64,000 bases of DNA from Paraglaciecola arctica (GCF_018861065.1 NZ_JAHKQO010000006.1:1-64000), one strand, 5' to 3'. Counted from the first letter of the stretch, positions 16,418 to 26,577 are shown. Notes: a model not told the origin generated them from the sequence alone. Numbers and translations are program-made.

Positions 16418-18697
16418 TTAGGCTGGTGACGAAATGACTTGATGGCGCTTAACAAAATCAATGAATTGTTGTTCTGGTAGTGGCCGGCTAAAGTAAAAAC
16501 CTTGTATCTCATCACAACCCATTGAAGCTAAAATATCCTGCTGGTCGAGCCCCTCAACGCCTTCGGCGATAACTTTTAATTCTAAGTTTCGGCCTAATTC
16601 TATAATGGTACGCACTATCGACTGGTCTGCAGGTTGATGCTGGATATCTTGAATAAATGACTGATCAATCTTAAGTTTATCGATATTGAACTTACGAAGA
16701 TAACTAAGCGAAGAGTAGCCAGTTCCAAAATCATCTATCGCTAGGTGTACACCTAATTTTTTAAGTTCCGCTAAAGTTTCAATGGCCTCAAGTTCGTTAT
16801 ATATGATGACACCTTCGGTCACTTCCAGCTCCAAATTTTTCGCTTCCAATCCAGTCTCTTTTAATACACCTTTTACTTTGCTCAGAAAATCTTTGCGGCC
16901 AAATTGAAGAGGAGAGATATTGACAGCCATAACCAAATCATTCCAACCAGAATTCACTAGATTTTGTGCTTTGTTACATGCGGTATGTAAAATCCAATCA
17001 CCTAAAGAGTCAATAAGACCGGCACGTTCTGCCAAAGGAATAAACTCACTTGGGGCAATCCACTGCCCATTTCTTTGCCAGCGGATAAGTGCTTCAGCAC
17101 CAATTATTTTGTTATTCGAAAGCGCCAACTGTGGTTGAAAATACAACTCAAACTGCGCATTTTCAATCGCGGTCCGCATGTCTTCAACTAGCTGCTGTTG
17201 GTAAAATAATTTATCGCCTAATTGAATATTAAACAAAACATGACTTTTATCACCGCTTCTCGCCGACTTGTCTAACGCTGCTAAGGCATTTTTGTGCAAT
17301 TGTGTATAGTCACTGCCATGTTGCGGAGAATTAGCAAAACCAAAATCAAGTTGCACTTGATATTGGCAATGGAAAATTGTTGAACTTATCTTGGAGTCTA
17401 TTTGTTCAACCAAACTGTTTATTTGTTGGTTATTCAAATCACAGGTGCATACTAAAGCAAAACTTTTTTCACCTGTATGGAAAATACGGAAACCCGTCTT
17501 ATGTATCGATAACAATATGTTGTCTAATGCGGAAGCGACTTCTTTAACCACAGTCGCAGCAACAGTCACCCCTTGACCTGACATCAACTGGCTAAAAGAG
17601 CGAATTTCAAGCAGTCCAAAAGTGAATATTTGTTTAGTTTGGCACAACTCGGTAACGGCTTTCTCTAATTCGTATCGATTAAGTAATCCCGTTTGTGGAT
17701 GAAAACTCGCTCTATATTGTAATTCTTGTTCAAACTTTTTACGTTCTGTAATATCAGTTAGATGCATGTCCCATTGCTGTAAATCTTCTAGCCAATGCAG
17801 GTCACACTGAAAGTAGAGTTCAGCTATTTGATATTCAAACTGTTTAGAGTCATTCGCCCCTTCTTCCAAAAGTTGTTTTTGATGCTCTTCAATATCTTTA
17901 GCTAACAACAAATCCACTTTGCCTTCGGCAAACCCTAATTTTTCGAGTAAATTTTCAGTTGCGGGGTTGTAATAGGTCACCACATTTCGATTATCTAGGC
18001 TAATTACTGGGTTAGGGTTTCGAGTAGAAAAAAGTGAAAGCCGCTGATTATAGACAGAGGTATAAAGATAAGCCTTAATAGCCTTTGCCACTATAAACGC
18101 CACAATCAAAGTAGCAAATCCATACAACACCACAAATAATCGTACCAACTCTAGGCCATTTAAAATAACCATTTCCGAGTCTTCAACTTTTTGTTCGGTT
18201 AAATTGATTAACTGCTGAATTTGTGGGCTAGTAGCTCGGCGTACATCACTAATGGTACGCAATTGCTCACGAGCTAAATCCCAATTGGTTTCGGTGGAAG
18301 TAATGTTTGCTACAAACGCTTCTGCAAGTTTGTTCAATTCAACCAGGCTAGACTGAGTAATACGTAAAGGTGGTATATCGCCAAATCTAACCAGTAACTC
18401 ATCAAAAGCATTTTGTGCCTGTAGATTACTTTTGGCGTAACCTAGTTGGAAATCATTCTGTTGCTGGGTCGCATAGAATTCGTACAAGAAGCGTTCTTTT
18501 TCTATCAAGCTGCCGTTTAATTTGCTCAACAGATCATATGAAGGTATTTGCTGTGCTATCAAATCTACAGTTTTCTGGGCGATATTCTCACCCTTATAAA
18601 AAACCACTCCACTGACGGCCATTCCTAAAACCAACACTAGTGCAAATATTAGGTTGATAAGCTTATTGGAAGGTTGGTTGAGAATATTGATCGACAA
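16418..18697 (-). CDS. Membrane EAL-domain protein with degenerate GGDEF (c-di-GMP phosphodiesterase)
   Basis: The protein has 759 residues. Membrane helices at about 13-34 and 184-207 enclose a helical periplasmic sensor. A PAS-like domain covers about 217-317, a GGDEF-like domain 330-490 and an EAL domain 505-750. The GGDEF signature is replaced by HTGEKSF near residue 407, so cyclase activity is not expected. The EAL part is intact: AEALIRW near 534, LELEVTEG, DDFGTGYSSLSYL, KIDQSF and AEGVEG. It should therefore hydrolyse cyclic di-GMP in response to a periplasmic signal. It is transcribed alone, downstream of ffh on the same strand with a 107-bp gap. Confidence 0.92.
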   Translation of the reverse strand: MSINILNQPSNKLINLIFALVLVLGMAVSGVVFYKGENIAQKTVDLIAQQIPSYDLLSKLNGSLIEKERFLYEFYATQQQNDFQLGYAKSNLQAQNAFDELLVRFGDIPPLRITQSSLVELNKLAEAFVANITSTETNWDLAREQLRTISDVRRATSPQIQQLINLTEQKVEDSEMVILNGLELVRLFVVLYGFATLIVAFIVAKAIKAYLYTSVYNQRLSLFSTRNPNPVISLDNRNVVTYYNPATENLLEKLGFAEGKVDLLLAKDIEEHQKQLLEEGANDSKQFEYQIAELYFQCDLHWLEDLQQWDMHLTDITERKKFEQELQYRASFHPQTGLLNRYELEKAVTELCQTKQIFTFGLLEIRSFSQLMSGQGVTVAATVVKEVASALDNILLSIHKTGFRIFHTGEKSFALVCTCDLNNQQINSLVEQIDSKISSTIFHCQYQVQLDFGFANSPQHGSDYTQLHKNALAALDKSARSGDKSHVLFNIQLGDKLFYQQQLVEDMRTAIENAQFELYFQPQLALSNNKIIGAEALIRWQRNGQWIAPSEFIPLAERAGLIDSLGDWILHTACNKAQNLVNSGWNDLVMAVNISPLQFGRKDFLSKVKGVLKETGLEAKNLELEVTEGVIIYNELEAIETLAELKKLGVHLAIDDFGTGYSSLSYLRKFNIDKLKIDQSFIQDIQHQPADQSIVRTIIELGRNLELKVIAEGVEGLDQQDILASMGCDEIQGFYFSRPLPEQQFIDFVKRHQVISSPA

Positions 18698-18804
18698 TGC
18701 AAAAAACCTATCTAGGTAACATTTAAGTTGAGATAAACCAATAGGACACTATAATGAAAAACCCACGTTTATACATTTCCTTGTCCTATCAATTATATCA
18801 ATGT

Positions 18805-20181
18805 TTAACGAAACGGAGGCATGCCTCCCGGCCCACCTGGAGGCATCATGCCTTTCATATTACGCATCATTTTTTTCATGCCTCCACCAGACATTTTCTT
18901 CATCATTTTTTGCATCTGAGTAAATTGTTTTAGCAACCTATTTACATCTTGAATTTGAGTGCCTGATCCTGCCGCAATACGGCGTTTTCGTCCGCCCTTT
19001 ATCACATCTGGGCGAGTGCGTTCACCAGGTGTCATAGAATTAATAATGGCTTCCATTTGTACAAAAGATTTGTCGTTGGCCTTTTCTTTAATTTGCGATG
19101 ACATATTGCCCATGCCCGGCATTTTATCCATCAAAGACATCATACCGCCCATACTGCGCATTTGCTCCAATTGCTCCTTGAAGTCTTGCAAATCAAACCC
19201 TTTACCTTTTTGTACTTTCTTGGCGAGTTTTTGCGCTTTTTGTTTATCAACTTTGCGTTCAACTTCTTCGATCAGGCTTAACACATCGCCCATGCCCAAA
19301 ATACGTGAAGCGATACGCTCTGGATGGAAAGCTTCCAATGCATCCAATTTCTCACCCATACCGATAAACTTAATGGGTTTACCCGTGATATGTCTGACTG
19401 AAAGTGCAGCTCCACCTCGAGCATCACCATCAGCTTTAGTCAAAATAACGCCAGTTAAAGGTAATGCATCATTGAAAGCTTTAGCTGTATTAGCCGCATC
19501 TTGCCCCGTCATGGCATCTACCACAAACAAAGTTTCTACTGGGTTAATAGCTTTGTGTAGAGCTTGAATCTCACCCATCATTTCGCCATCAACATGCAAA
19601 CGACCGGCTGTATCTACTAACAACACATCAAAGAAATTCTTGCGAGCAAAATCAATGGCGGCGTTGACTATATCAATTGGCTTTTGAGTTTCAGATGACG
19701 GGAAGAACTCCACACCTACTTCTGTGGCAAGGGTTTCAAGCTGTTTAATGGCTGCCGGTCGATAGACATCAGCACTGACCACCAATACTTTTTTATTTTC
19801 TCGTTGTTTTAGTAACGAAGCCAATTTACCAACACTAGTAGTTTTACCTGCCCCCTGTAAACCTGCCATTAACACAACGGCAGGAGGTTGCGCAGCCAAA
19901 TTCAAGGACTCATTAACCTGCCCCATCACCGATTCTAATTCGGACTGAACAATTTTAATGAATACTTGCCCAGGATTCAGACTTTTACTGACTTCTGTAC
20001 CTACCGCCCGCGCTTTTACTTGCGCAATAAAATCTCTTACTACTGGCAATGCCACATCAGCTTCAAGCAACGCCATTCGCACTTCGCGTAAAGTGTCTTT
20101 GATATTATCTTCGGTGAGTCGCCCTTTTCCGCTAATGTTTTTAAGGCTTTTGCCTAAGCGTTCGCTAAGATTTTCAAACAT
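18805..20181 (-). CDS. ffh: Signal recognition particle GTPase Ffh
   Basis: This is the full-length SRP54 homologue. I use ATG 20181 (MFENLSERLGKSL), which matches the family N-terminus; a TTG six bases upstream is less likely. The NG domain has GLQGAGKTT (P-loop), DVYRPAAIKQL, DTAGRLH and TKADGDARGG. The C-terminal M domain is rich in Met and Gly and ends with KKMMRNMKGMMPPGGPGG. With 4.5S RNA it delivers membrane proteins to FtsY and the translocon. It is divergently transcribed from the ypjD homologue, an arrangement seen in many gammaproteobacteria. Confidence 0.97.
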   Translation of the reverse strand: MFENLSERLGKSLKNISGKGRLTEDNIKDTLREVRMALLEADVALPVVRDFIAQVKARAVGTEVSKSLNPGQVFIKIVQSELESVMGQVNESLNLAAQPPAVVLMAGLQGAGKTTSVGKLASLLKQRENKKVLVVSADVYRPAAIKQLETLATEVGVEFFPSSETQKPIDIVNAAIDFARKNFFDVLLVDTAGRLHVDGEMMGEIQALHKAINPVETLFVVDAMTGQDAANTAKAFNDALPLTGVILTKADGDARGGAALSVRHITGKPIKFIGMGEKLDALEAFHPERIASRILGMGDVLSLIEEVERKVDKQKAQKLAKKVQKGKGFDLQDFKEQLEQMRSMGGMMSLMDKMPGMGNMSSQIKEKANDKSFVQMEAIINSMTPGERTRPDVIKGGRKRRIAAGSGTQIQDVNRLLKQFTQMQKMMKKMSGGGMKKMMRNMKGMMPPGGPGGMPPFR

Positions 20182-20424
20182 GTACAATGCTACCTAGAAT
20201 TTTTTATGTGGATATTATATAGAAAATGCTAACAGATAAGAATGCTCAAAAGCATATCTATATACAGATTTTATCAGTTAATGCTTAAAACTGAATTGGA
20301 CTGTGTTATGTATTGAGAATAAGTGTTATTTTCTTTAGTAACCTGTTGCCTCTTTAGTGTATGGAAAATTCAATAAGTAAATGTCTATCTCTGCTCTCCT
20401 AAATATTGATCTAGGTGTTCTGCC

Positions 20425-21222
20425 ATGTTGACGGTCACCCTTTGTATTATTTTTTATGTTCTGGCATCGAGCATTATTGTCGCTGGTATGTTCCGTGAAA
20501 AAGGCCCTAATAAGCCCGCCGCTATTTTAACTGTGGTGGTAGCTATTGCTCTACATCTATTTATTTTGAGTAGCGAAATATTAATAGAGCCCGAGATGGG
20601 ACAAAATATGAGTATGCTTAATGTCGCTTCTTTAGTGGGCTGGCTAATTAGTATTACTATGCTTCTGGCTTCTTTTAGACTGCCCAATACCATTTTATTG
20701 CCCGTTGTTTATAGTTTCACTGGGTTATTAGTGTTACTTAACAGTTTGATACCCAACTCTCATGTTATACAAATCAGTATTAAACCAAACTTACTGATCC
20801 ATATTAGTTTGGCTTTATTTGCCTATGCGTGTTTGGCCATCGCGTCGTTGTATGCAGTGCAATTGTCTTACATAAATTTACGCCTAAAAGAAAAAAATGC
20901 TTCGCTGTTACATTCTTCTTTGCCACCACTTATGGCAGTCGAAAATATCCTGTTTAAATTATTGCTGGTAGGCACGATTTTGCTGACGCTATCGTTAGCC
21001 AGTGGATTCATGTTTTTAGATAATATGTTTGCCAAGGAGCAGGCTCACAAGACCCTGCTTTCTCTCTTAGCCTGGGCGCTTTATACTGTGATTTTAATTG
21101 GTCACTCAAGGTTTGGATGGCGCGGAAAACCGGTCATTTGGTCGACAATAGTGGGTGGTATATTACTTACCCTAGCCTATTTTGGAAGTCGATTTGTCAG
21201 AGAAGTCATACTTAACGCTTGA
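20425..21222 (+). CDS. ypjD: CcsA-like inner-membrane protein YpjD
   Basis: This 265-residue protein has about eight transmembrane segments and is a member of the cytochrome c assembly (CcsA/CcmC) superfamily. It resembles E. coli YpjD, encoded next to ffh and corB-like genes. IHISLALFAYACLAIASLYAVQ and GHSRFGWRGK are family-like stretches, and the His of GHSRFGWRG may be a haem or metal ligand. In E. coli and Salmonella the neighbour set has been linked with CorB/CorC-type Mg/Co homeostasis. The gene is followed after 57 bp by the CNNM-type transporter on the same strand, suggesting an operon. Confidence 0.85.
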   Translation: MLTVTLCIIFYVLASSIIVAGMFREKGPNKPAAILTVVVAIALHLFILSSEILIEPEMGQNMSMLNVASLVGWLISITMLLASFRLPNTILLPVVYSFTGLLVLLNSLIPNSHVIQISIKPNLLIHISLALFAYACLAIASLYAVQLSYINLRLKEKNASLLHSSLPPLMAVENILFKLLLVGTILLTLSLASGFMFLDNMFAKEQAHKTLLSLLAWALYTVILIGHSRFGWRGKPVIWSTIVGGILLTLAYFGSRFVREVILNA

Positions 21223-21279
21223 ATAGCAATTAAATTGCCCTTAAAGTGCGACTTCATTTTTACCAAAGGATTTCCATAG

Positions 21280-22581
21280 TTGGAAGACATTGCCACCAGT
21301 AGTTTATTTATAATTCTCGGTGTTTTGATTTTATTCTCTGCATACTTTTCAAGCTCAGAAACGGGTATGATGTCGATTAATCGATATCGCCTCAAACATC
21401 TTGAAAATGAAGGGCATAAAGGTGCATTGAGGGTACAAAAATTACTGCAACGTCCAGATAGGCTAATTGGGTTAATTCTAATTGGTAACAATCTTGTCAA
21501 TATCGCCGCATCCTCAATTGCTACTATCATTTGTATGCGTTTATTTGGTCACTTAGGTCTAGGTGTAGCAACGGCTATCACAACCTTTTCATTGACCTTA
21601 ATCATTTTGATATTTGCAGAGGTGACGCCTAAAACGCTCGCAGCATTATACCCTGAGAGAATTTCCTTCCCTAGTTCGTTTATTCTGTTGCCGTTACTAA
21701 CATTACTTTACCCATTTGTGTACTTGGTTAACGGTATATGCAACGGTTTATTAGCGCTGTTTCGAGTTAGGCCAACTGGTGATGATGGCAATAGTCTTAG
21801 TCGTGAAGAGCTTCGCACTGTTGTGCATGAAGCCGGCGCGTTAATCCCACAAAAACACCAAGAAATGTTAATGGGTATTTTAGACCTCGAAAACGTCACC
21901 GCAGAAGATATTATGGTGCCACGCAGTGACATTGTATCTATCGACATTAATGATGAATGGAAAGATATTCAGAAAAAATTGGTCAACTCACAACACACTA
22001 GGGTTTTGTTATATCGAGATAGCATAGACGATGCAGTCGGATTTGTGCATGTCAGAGATGCACTTAGACTACTCTCGAAAGATGAATTCAGCAAAGCGAC
22101 GTTACTTAGGGCTGTGCGTGAAATCTATTTCACACCCGAATCCACACCTCTACATACTTTAATGTACAAATTTCAAGAAGAAAAAGAACGCATTGGTTTA
22201 GTGGTTGATGAATATGGTGACATTCAAGGTCTAGTCACCCTAGAAGATATATTGGAAGAAATTATAGGTGATTTCACAACCAGCTTTTTACCGGACCACA
22301 GTAAAGAAGCCAATCTGCAACAAGACGGAAGCGTGTTAATCGATGGCAGTGTTAATATTCGTGAACTCAACAAAGAGTTAGACTGGCAGTTCCCAACAGA
22401 AGGGCCGAAAACCTTAAACGGGTTAATTTTAGAGTATTTAGAAGACATTCCTGAAGCCAATATTGGGTTACGCTTGGCCGGTTACCCGATTGAAATCTTA
22501 GAAATGAAAGACAATATGGTCAAAACGGTGAAGGTACTACCAGAATTCCATCGCAATGATGAAACCCATTTTTCCGAATAG
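21280..22581 (+). CDS. CNNM/HlyC-CorC family transporter (CorB/YfjD-like)
   Basis: The start is TTG, supported by AAGGA nine bases upstream. The 433 residues comprise a DUF21/CNNM membrane domain (about 1-180, with SAYFSSSETGMMSINRYRLKHL and the family's ILIFAEVTPKTLAALYPE), two CBS domains (about 200-330, with DIMVPRSDIVSID and GLVVDEYGDIQGLVTLEDILEEIIGD split across the pair) and a CorC_HlyC C-terminal domain. Family members are implicated in Mg2+/Co2+ efflux or tolerance. It follows ypjD, as in other gammaproteobacteria. Confidence 0.92.
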   Translation: MEDIATSSLFIILGVLILFSAYFSSSETGMMSINRYRLKHLENEGHKGALRVQKLLQRPDRLIGLILIGNNLVNIAASSIATIICMRLFGHLGLGVATAITTFSLTLIILIFAEVTPKTLAALYPERISFPSSFILLPLLTLLYPFVYLVNGICNGLLALFRVRPTGDDGNSLSREELRTVVHEAGALIPQKHQEMLMGILDLENVTAEDIMVPRSDIVSIDINDEWKDIQKKLVNSQHTRVLLYRDSIDDAVGFVHVRDALRLLSKDEFSKATLLRAVREIYFTPESTPLHTLMYKFQEEKERIGLVVDEYGDIQGLVTLEDILEEIIGDFTTSFLPDHSKEANLQQDGSVLIDGSVNIRELNKELDWQFPTEGPKTLNGLILEYLEDIPEANIGLRLAGYPIEILEMKDNMVKTVKVLPEFHRNDETHFSE

Positions 22582-22591
22582 CTCGAATAAC

Positions 22592-22771
22592 TTAGACTTC
22601 AGTTTTTAGGCGATTATTTTTAATTTTGTTTTTGAAAAATTCTACTTTTTCATTCAAGTTTGTTAGGCGATCATAAATCCCCTGAAGCTCATCGTCGTGA
22701 GTCAGTTGCGATTCATTTACATGATATTCCAATGCCTGTTGCAAGACAGCTGGCAAACTTTTGCTAATCAT
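22592..22771 (-). CDS. Small hypothetical protein downstream of sixA
   Basis: This is a 59-codon frame reading MISKSLPAVLQQAL at the start and ending in KNKIKNNRLKTEV. It looks like a real soluble helical peptide: amphipathic helices, a charged coiled-coil-like second half (DRLTNLNEKVEFFKNKI), ordinary codon use. It lies 41 bp downstream of sixA on the same strand and just past the convergent transporter gene. The ribosome-binding site is weak, so it may be translated by coupling to sixA. It is shorter than usual gene-calling cut-offs. No family is recognised. Confidence 0.5.
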   Translation of the reverse strand: MISKSLPAVLQQALEYHVNESQLTHDDELQGIYDRLTNLNEKVEFFKNKIKNNRLKTEV

Positions 22772-22812
22772 ATTGAGCGTATCGGTTCATACAAAGAATT
22801 TCTTAAACTAAT

Positions 22813-23289
22813 TTAAACTGGATGATAGATATTTTCAATTACACCCGTTCCACTGTTAGCATCATAGTCAAGCACCACAAGACTTGAAGTGTCGAACAAC
22901 ATAGTTTGTTTGTCTCTGTGGACTTCTTCAAGGAAGTAACTGACAAATGGCATATGACTTACGATAATAAAAACATTGATAGACGGTGTGTTGTCAATTA
23001 GGGCTCTTACAAAATCATGTGCCACTTTCGGATCGCCATCTGGAGTCACATCGTCACAAATTTTTGTCTCTGTTATGGTCACCTGAGAACTAAGTTTTTG
23101 CTTGGTTTGCTGAGCGCGAACATAACTACTTGTTAATGCGAGATCAATTGGAATATCTGCGCCTAAATAATTTGCTAACCATTTACCCGCATCTTTCGCT
23201 TGTTTTTCGCCGTGAATCGTTAAACTGCGCGTCTTGTCCTGCACTCGAAACGTTTCAGCTTCGCCATGACGCATTATAATTAATTTCAT
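22813..23289 (-). CDS. sixA: Phosphohistidine phosphatase SixA
   Basis: This is a histidine-phosphatase-superfamily protein of about 158 residues with RHGEAE at the N-terminus (the phosphoryl-accepting His) and the second catalytic His in IVSHMPFVSYF. The length and ITxxGxxQA-like LTIHGEKQAKDAGKWL fit SixA, which dephosphorylates phospho-His in PTS-Ntr/Arc-type proteins. I use ATG 23289 (MKLIIMRHGEAE) because SixA begins right at the first strand and a GAG element precedes it; a GTG 27 bases upstream would add MANTNSARP. Confidence 0.88.
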   Translation of the reverse strand: MKLIIMRHGEAETFRVQDKTRSLTIHGEKQAKDAGKWLANYLGADIPIDLALTSSYVRAQQTKQKLSSQVTITETKICDDVTPDGDPKVAHDFVRALIDNTPSINVFIIVSHMPFVSYFLEEVHRDKQTMLFDTSSLVVLDYDANSGTGVIENIYHPV

Positions 23290-23316
23290 AGGTCTCGCGG
23301 AATTTGTGTTTGCCAC

Positions 23317-23637
23317 ATTAGAGTCTGTAACGGCTAATATAGCAAAAAATATAATTAAAAATCTGCCCCTTTAAAAATATAGTTTATGCTTGAAATGTCT
23401 TATACCAATCAGTATAAAGAATTGCTAAATCAGAAACTTCAGGGCAGTTTTGGGCAAAACGTCGCTGTTCGGAATAACAATATCAGCTTAGACTAGCTTT
23501 AATGGAGTTATTTTGTCAGTTGTTGCATTACTTCTGAGTTTTTTGACTTAGAACAAACATTTCGACCTTTAGGTTAACGCTTACACCATATTCATTTCTC
23601 GATACGAATTAGAACTACAATTTAGGAACAGATAATT
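23317..23637. other. Divergent intergenic region
   Basis: These 321 bp lie between sixA and the M16 protease gene. They are AT-rich and hold both promoters. A 36-codon frame at 23385-23495 (+) has no ribosome-binding site and is not called. No repeat or clear operator was seen. Confidence 0.4.
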
Positions 23638-26394
23638 TTGCTAAAGAGTGCCTACGATAATCGTCAATTTAACCACATAAAATTGGCTAACGGGCTGCGA
23701 GTTTTATTAGTACAAGACCCTAATTCTATAAAAAGTGCCTGCTCTATTACGTTTAATGTAGGCCATTTTGATGATGATAAAGACTGTCATGGTATCAGTC
23801 ACTTATTGGAGCATATGCTGTTTTTAGGGAATTCGAATTATCCACGGCCGAATGAGTTTAATGATTTTGTTAGCACCCATGGTGGTTGTGTTAATGCGTT
23901 AACAGGGACTGAATACACTAGCTTTTTTTATGACATTGCGTGTGAATATGAACAACAGGCGTTAATTCATTTACGTGCAATGTTTGATAAACCTCTCTTC
24001 AATCCCGCACTTATTGAAAAAGAGATTAATGCGATAGACTCGGAATTTCTATTAAAACAAAAAGACGATTTACGACGTCTTTATCAAGTTCATAAAGAGA
24101 CATGTAACCCTAATCACCCCTTTAGCCAGTTTTCAGTCGGTAATAAAGAGACCTTCGCCCCTTTCACAGTTGAGCAACTGCAACAAAAATTGCAACGTTT
24201 GTTCCACGGTTTTTATCAACCACAAAATGCTTGTTTGTGTTTGGTAAGCCAGCATGATTTGTCAATTACGGAAGGTTACGTTCGTAAACTATTTAGCGAT
24301 TGGACTGGAAATTGTAAGTTAACTCGCGATGCACAACCAGCACTATACTTAGCTTCAAACTTAGGTGTACAAATTAACATATTGCCTTTGCAAAAGGCCA
24401 AAAGAATGATTTTGACTTTTGCGCTTCCTGAGCAACGTACACATTACAGAAGTAAACCTTTAAGCGTTTTAAGTCATATTCTAGGTGATGAAGGTAAAGG
24501 AGGCTTATTACATTTCTACAAAGCTCAAGATTGGGCAACAAACTTAAGCGCCGGTGGCGGCATAGAAGGCAGTACTTTCAAAGATTTCAATATTAACCTT
24601 CAGTTGACTGATAAAGGCATTACGCACAGTGATGCTGTCATAACAGCACTGTTTTCCTATATCCAATTAATCAAAGACTGTGGAATTGAACCATGGCGAA
24701 TTAAAGAAACCGCCACACTAAATCAATTAATGTGGGACTTTCCAGATCAAGCAAAAGCGATTGACGAAGCAAGCCACTTTAGTCAGGCAATGTTCGAATA
24801 CCCTATTCATCATCTAGTTGCTGGCGAGCATATTTTGGATAAACCAGACGTGGGCATAGTTTTACAAATGTTAGAGTTTTTTTGCCCCCAAAATATGCGT
24901 ATAAAGGCTGTAAATCCTTCGGTTAACGTTACTCAAACTGCCAAGTGGTACCAAACCCCTTACAGTGTGGAGAGTATTTCGACGCAGCGCATAAAACATT
25001 TTATGAGTGGCCAATGGCGATCCAGTTTTATGTTGCCAAAAGCGAATCAATTTTTACCAACATGCAAAACATCACAACCCGTTAATAAAAACTATGTTTT
25101 GCCTAAAAAAATTGTCTGTGAAAACGGCTTAGACTTCTGGTACGGCCAAGACCATAAATTTAAACAACCCAAAGGAGACTGCTTTTTAACCTTTGATTGC
25201 CCCGCCATTAATGAGGGTGTACAGCTGACAACGGCGAAACGACTATGGGTGGCACTATTAAACGAAAAACTGAACCAAAAGTATTACCAAGCCAACCTAG
25301 CCGGCATGCATTTTCATTTTTACCCTCATCAAGGAGGGTTTTCCCTGCAAACTAATGGTTTTAGTGCAAACCAATTGGAGTTTTGCACTAACCTTTTGAC
25401 AAAAATAGTCATACACGAGGATTTTTCTAGTAGTTTCGCTCAAGTAAAAGCGAAGCAATACCAAGGCTTATCTAACACGGTTTTGAATAAACCTATCAAC
25501 CGACTTTTTACAACACTTGCCGTGATTATGCAGCAACAAAATCAAGCCTCTTCAGACATGATACAAGTGATGGAGAATTTAACCCTTGATGATGTTGAAT
25601 CGACCAAAACAAAACTACTGAATCAATTTCATTTAGAGGGAATGATGTATGGCGACTGGTCTCAAGAAGAGGCTAACCAAGTAAGTGTGGATATTAAAGC
25701 CTTTAGAAAAAGGCATAAACATTCACAGAAAATCCATAGAGGGGTAGCAGATATTAGACACAACAAAGCTATTTCATTTGAAGTAGAGTGTCAGCATAAA
25801 GATCCAGCGGTAGTCATATATTTTCAAGCGCCTGATGCGAGTCTTAAAAACGTTGCATTAACCATTCTGGCTGAACAACTATTAGCTACACCCTTTTTTA
25901 ATCAGTTGCGGACCGAGCAACAACTAGGGTATTTAGTTGGTAGTGGTTATATCCCTTACAACCAGCACCCTGGTATTGGTTTTTATATTCAATCACCGCA
26001 ACACAGTGCTGAATACTTGATAGATGCCATTCACTTGTTTTTGCAACAAATCACAGAAAATATTGATCAGTTCAATCATATTTGGGATCCGCTCAAAAAA
26101 GGAGTGATAAAACAATTAATGGAAAAAGATACTAATTTAAGTATGAAGAGCCAACGATTATGGATGGCTATTGGCAATCAAGATACCGCATTTTCATACA
26201 ATATTAGGATGACTAAAACCATCGAGGAAATTGACTTTTCAGCTCTCAAATCTTATCTCATCGCGTTAGTATCGCGACAAGGTTTTGGAGAAATTATTTT
26301 GTACAGCGCAAGTTCAACACAAACACTTTTAAGGTTTCCGACGGAAGTAATTACAAACATTCAACATTTCAAATCCAACACACAATACATTTAA
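23638..26394 (+). CDS. M16 family zinc metalloprotease (pitrilysin/insulinase type)
   Basis: The protein has 918 residues from a TTG start with AGGAA eight bases upstream. The inverted zinc motif HLLEH is at residues 55-59, and the third ligand is Glu136 in NAIDSEF, 76 residues on, exactly the HXXEH-X76-E spacing of pitrilysins. The second half has the inactive homologous domain plus FFNQLRTEQQLGYLVGSGY, the substrate-contact motif typical of insulin-degrading enzyme and protease III. No signal peptide is visible, unlike E. coli PtrA, so a cytosolic peptidase is likely. It is a single-gene unit. Confidence 0.93.
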   Translation: MLKSAYDNRQFNHIKLANGLRVLLVQDPNSIKSACSITFNVGHFDDDKDCHGISHLLEHMLFLGNSNYPRPNEFNDFVSTHGGCVNALTGTEYTSFFYDIACEYEQQALIHLRAMFDKPLFNPALIEKEINAIDSEFLLKQKDDLRRLYQVHKETCNPNHPFSQFSVGNKETFAPFTVEQLQQKLQRLFHGFYQPQNACLCLVSQHDLSITEGYVRKLFSDWTGNCKLTRDAQPALYLASNLGVQINILPLQKAKRMILTFALPEQRTHYRSKPLSVLSHILGDEGKGGLLHFYKAQDWATNLSAGGGIEGSTFKDFNINLQLTDKGITHSDAVITALFSYIQLIKDCGIEPWRIKETATLNQLMWDFPDQAKAIDEASHFSQAMFEYPIHHLVAGEHILDKPDVGIVLQMLEFFCPQNMRIKAVNPSVNVTQTAKWYQTPYSVESISTQRIKHFMSGQWRSSFMLPKANQFLPTCKTSQPVNKNYVLPKKIVCENGLDFWYGQDHKFKQPKGDCFLTFDCPAINEGVQLTTAKRLWVALLNEKLNQKYYQANLAGMHFHFYPHQGGFSLQTNGFSANQLEFCTNLLTKIVIHEDFSSSFAQVKAKQYQGLSNTVLNKPINRLFTTLAVIMQQQNQASSDMIQVMENLTLDDVESTKTKLLNQFHLEGMMYGDWSQEEANQVSVDIKAFRKRHKHSQKIHRGVADIRHNKAISFEVECQHKDPAVVIYFQAPDASLKNVALTILAEQLLATPFFNQLRTEQQLGYLVGSGYIPYNQHPGIGFYIQSPQHSAEYLIDAIHLFLQQITENIDQFNHIWDPLKKGVIKQLMEKDTNLSMKSQRLWMAIGNQDTAFSYNIRMTKTIEEIDFSALKSYLIALVSRQGFGEIILYSASSTQTLLRFPTEVITNIQHFKSNTQYI

Positions 26395-26550
26395 AAATTG
26401 GATTATTTAGCTAAAAAAGCAACAATCAGACACTTTTATCCTTAAGACTCCTGTTTAATCGAGATTAACACTTGTAGCAGCCCTATAAATTAGGCATATT
26501 TAGTGATGGGCGATATGGATATGCTGCCGACAGAACCCGATAATATAAGA

Positions 26551-26576
26551 AGGTAGAAGACTACCTCAAGGTGAGA
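26551..26576 (+). promoter_or_regulatory. Small hairpin next to the ribosome-binding site of the sensor gene
   Basis: AGGTAG (26551-26556) can pair with CTACCT (26561-26566) around AAGA. AAGGTGAG, a good Shine-Dalgarno, starts two bases later and precedes the TTG start at 26578. The first arm also resembles a Shine-Dalgarno, so the hairpin could affect initiation. Short stems like this also occur by chance. Confidence 0.35.
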
Positions 26577-26577
26577 A

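Noticed and set aside
18959-19567. 202-residue open frame opposite ffh
   Set aside because: It is an antisense shadow of the highly conserved ffh gene.
23385-23495. 36-codon frame upstream of the M16 gene
   Set aside because: No ribosome-binding site, and nothing protein-like beyond chance.
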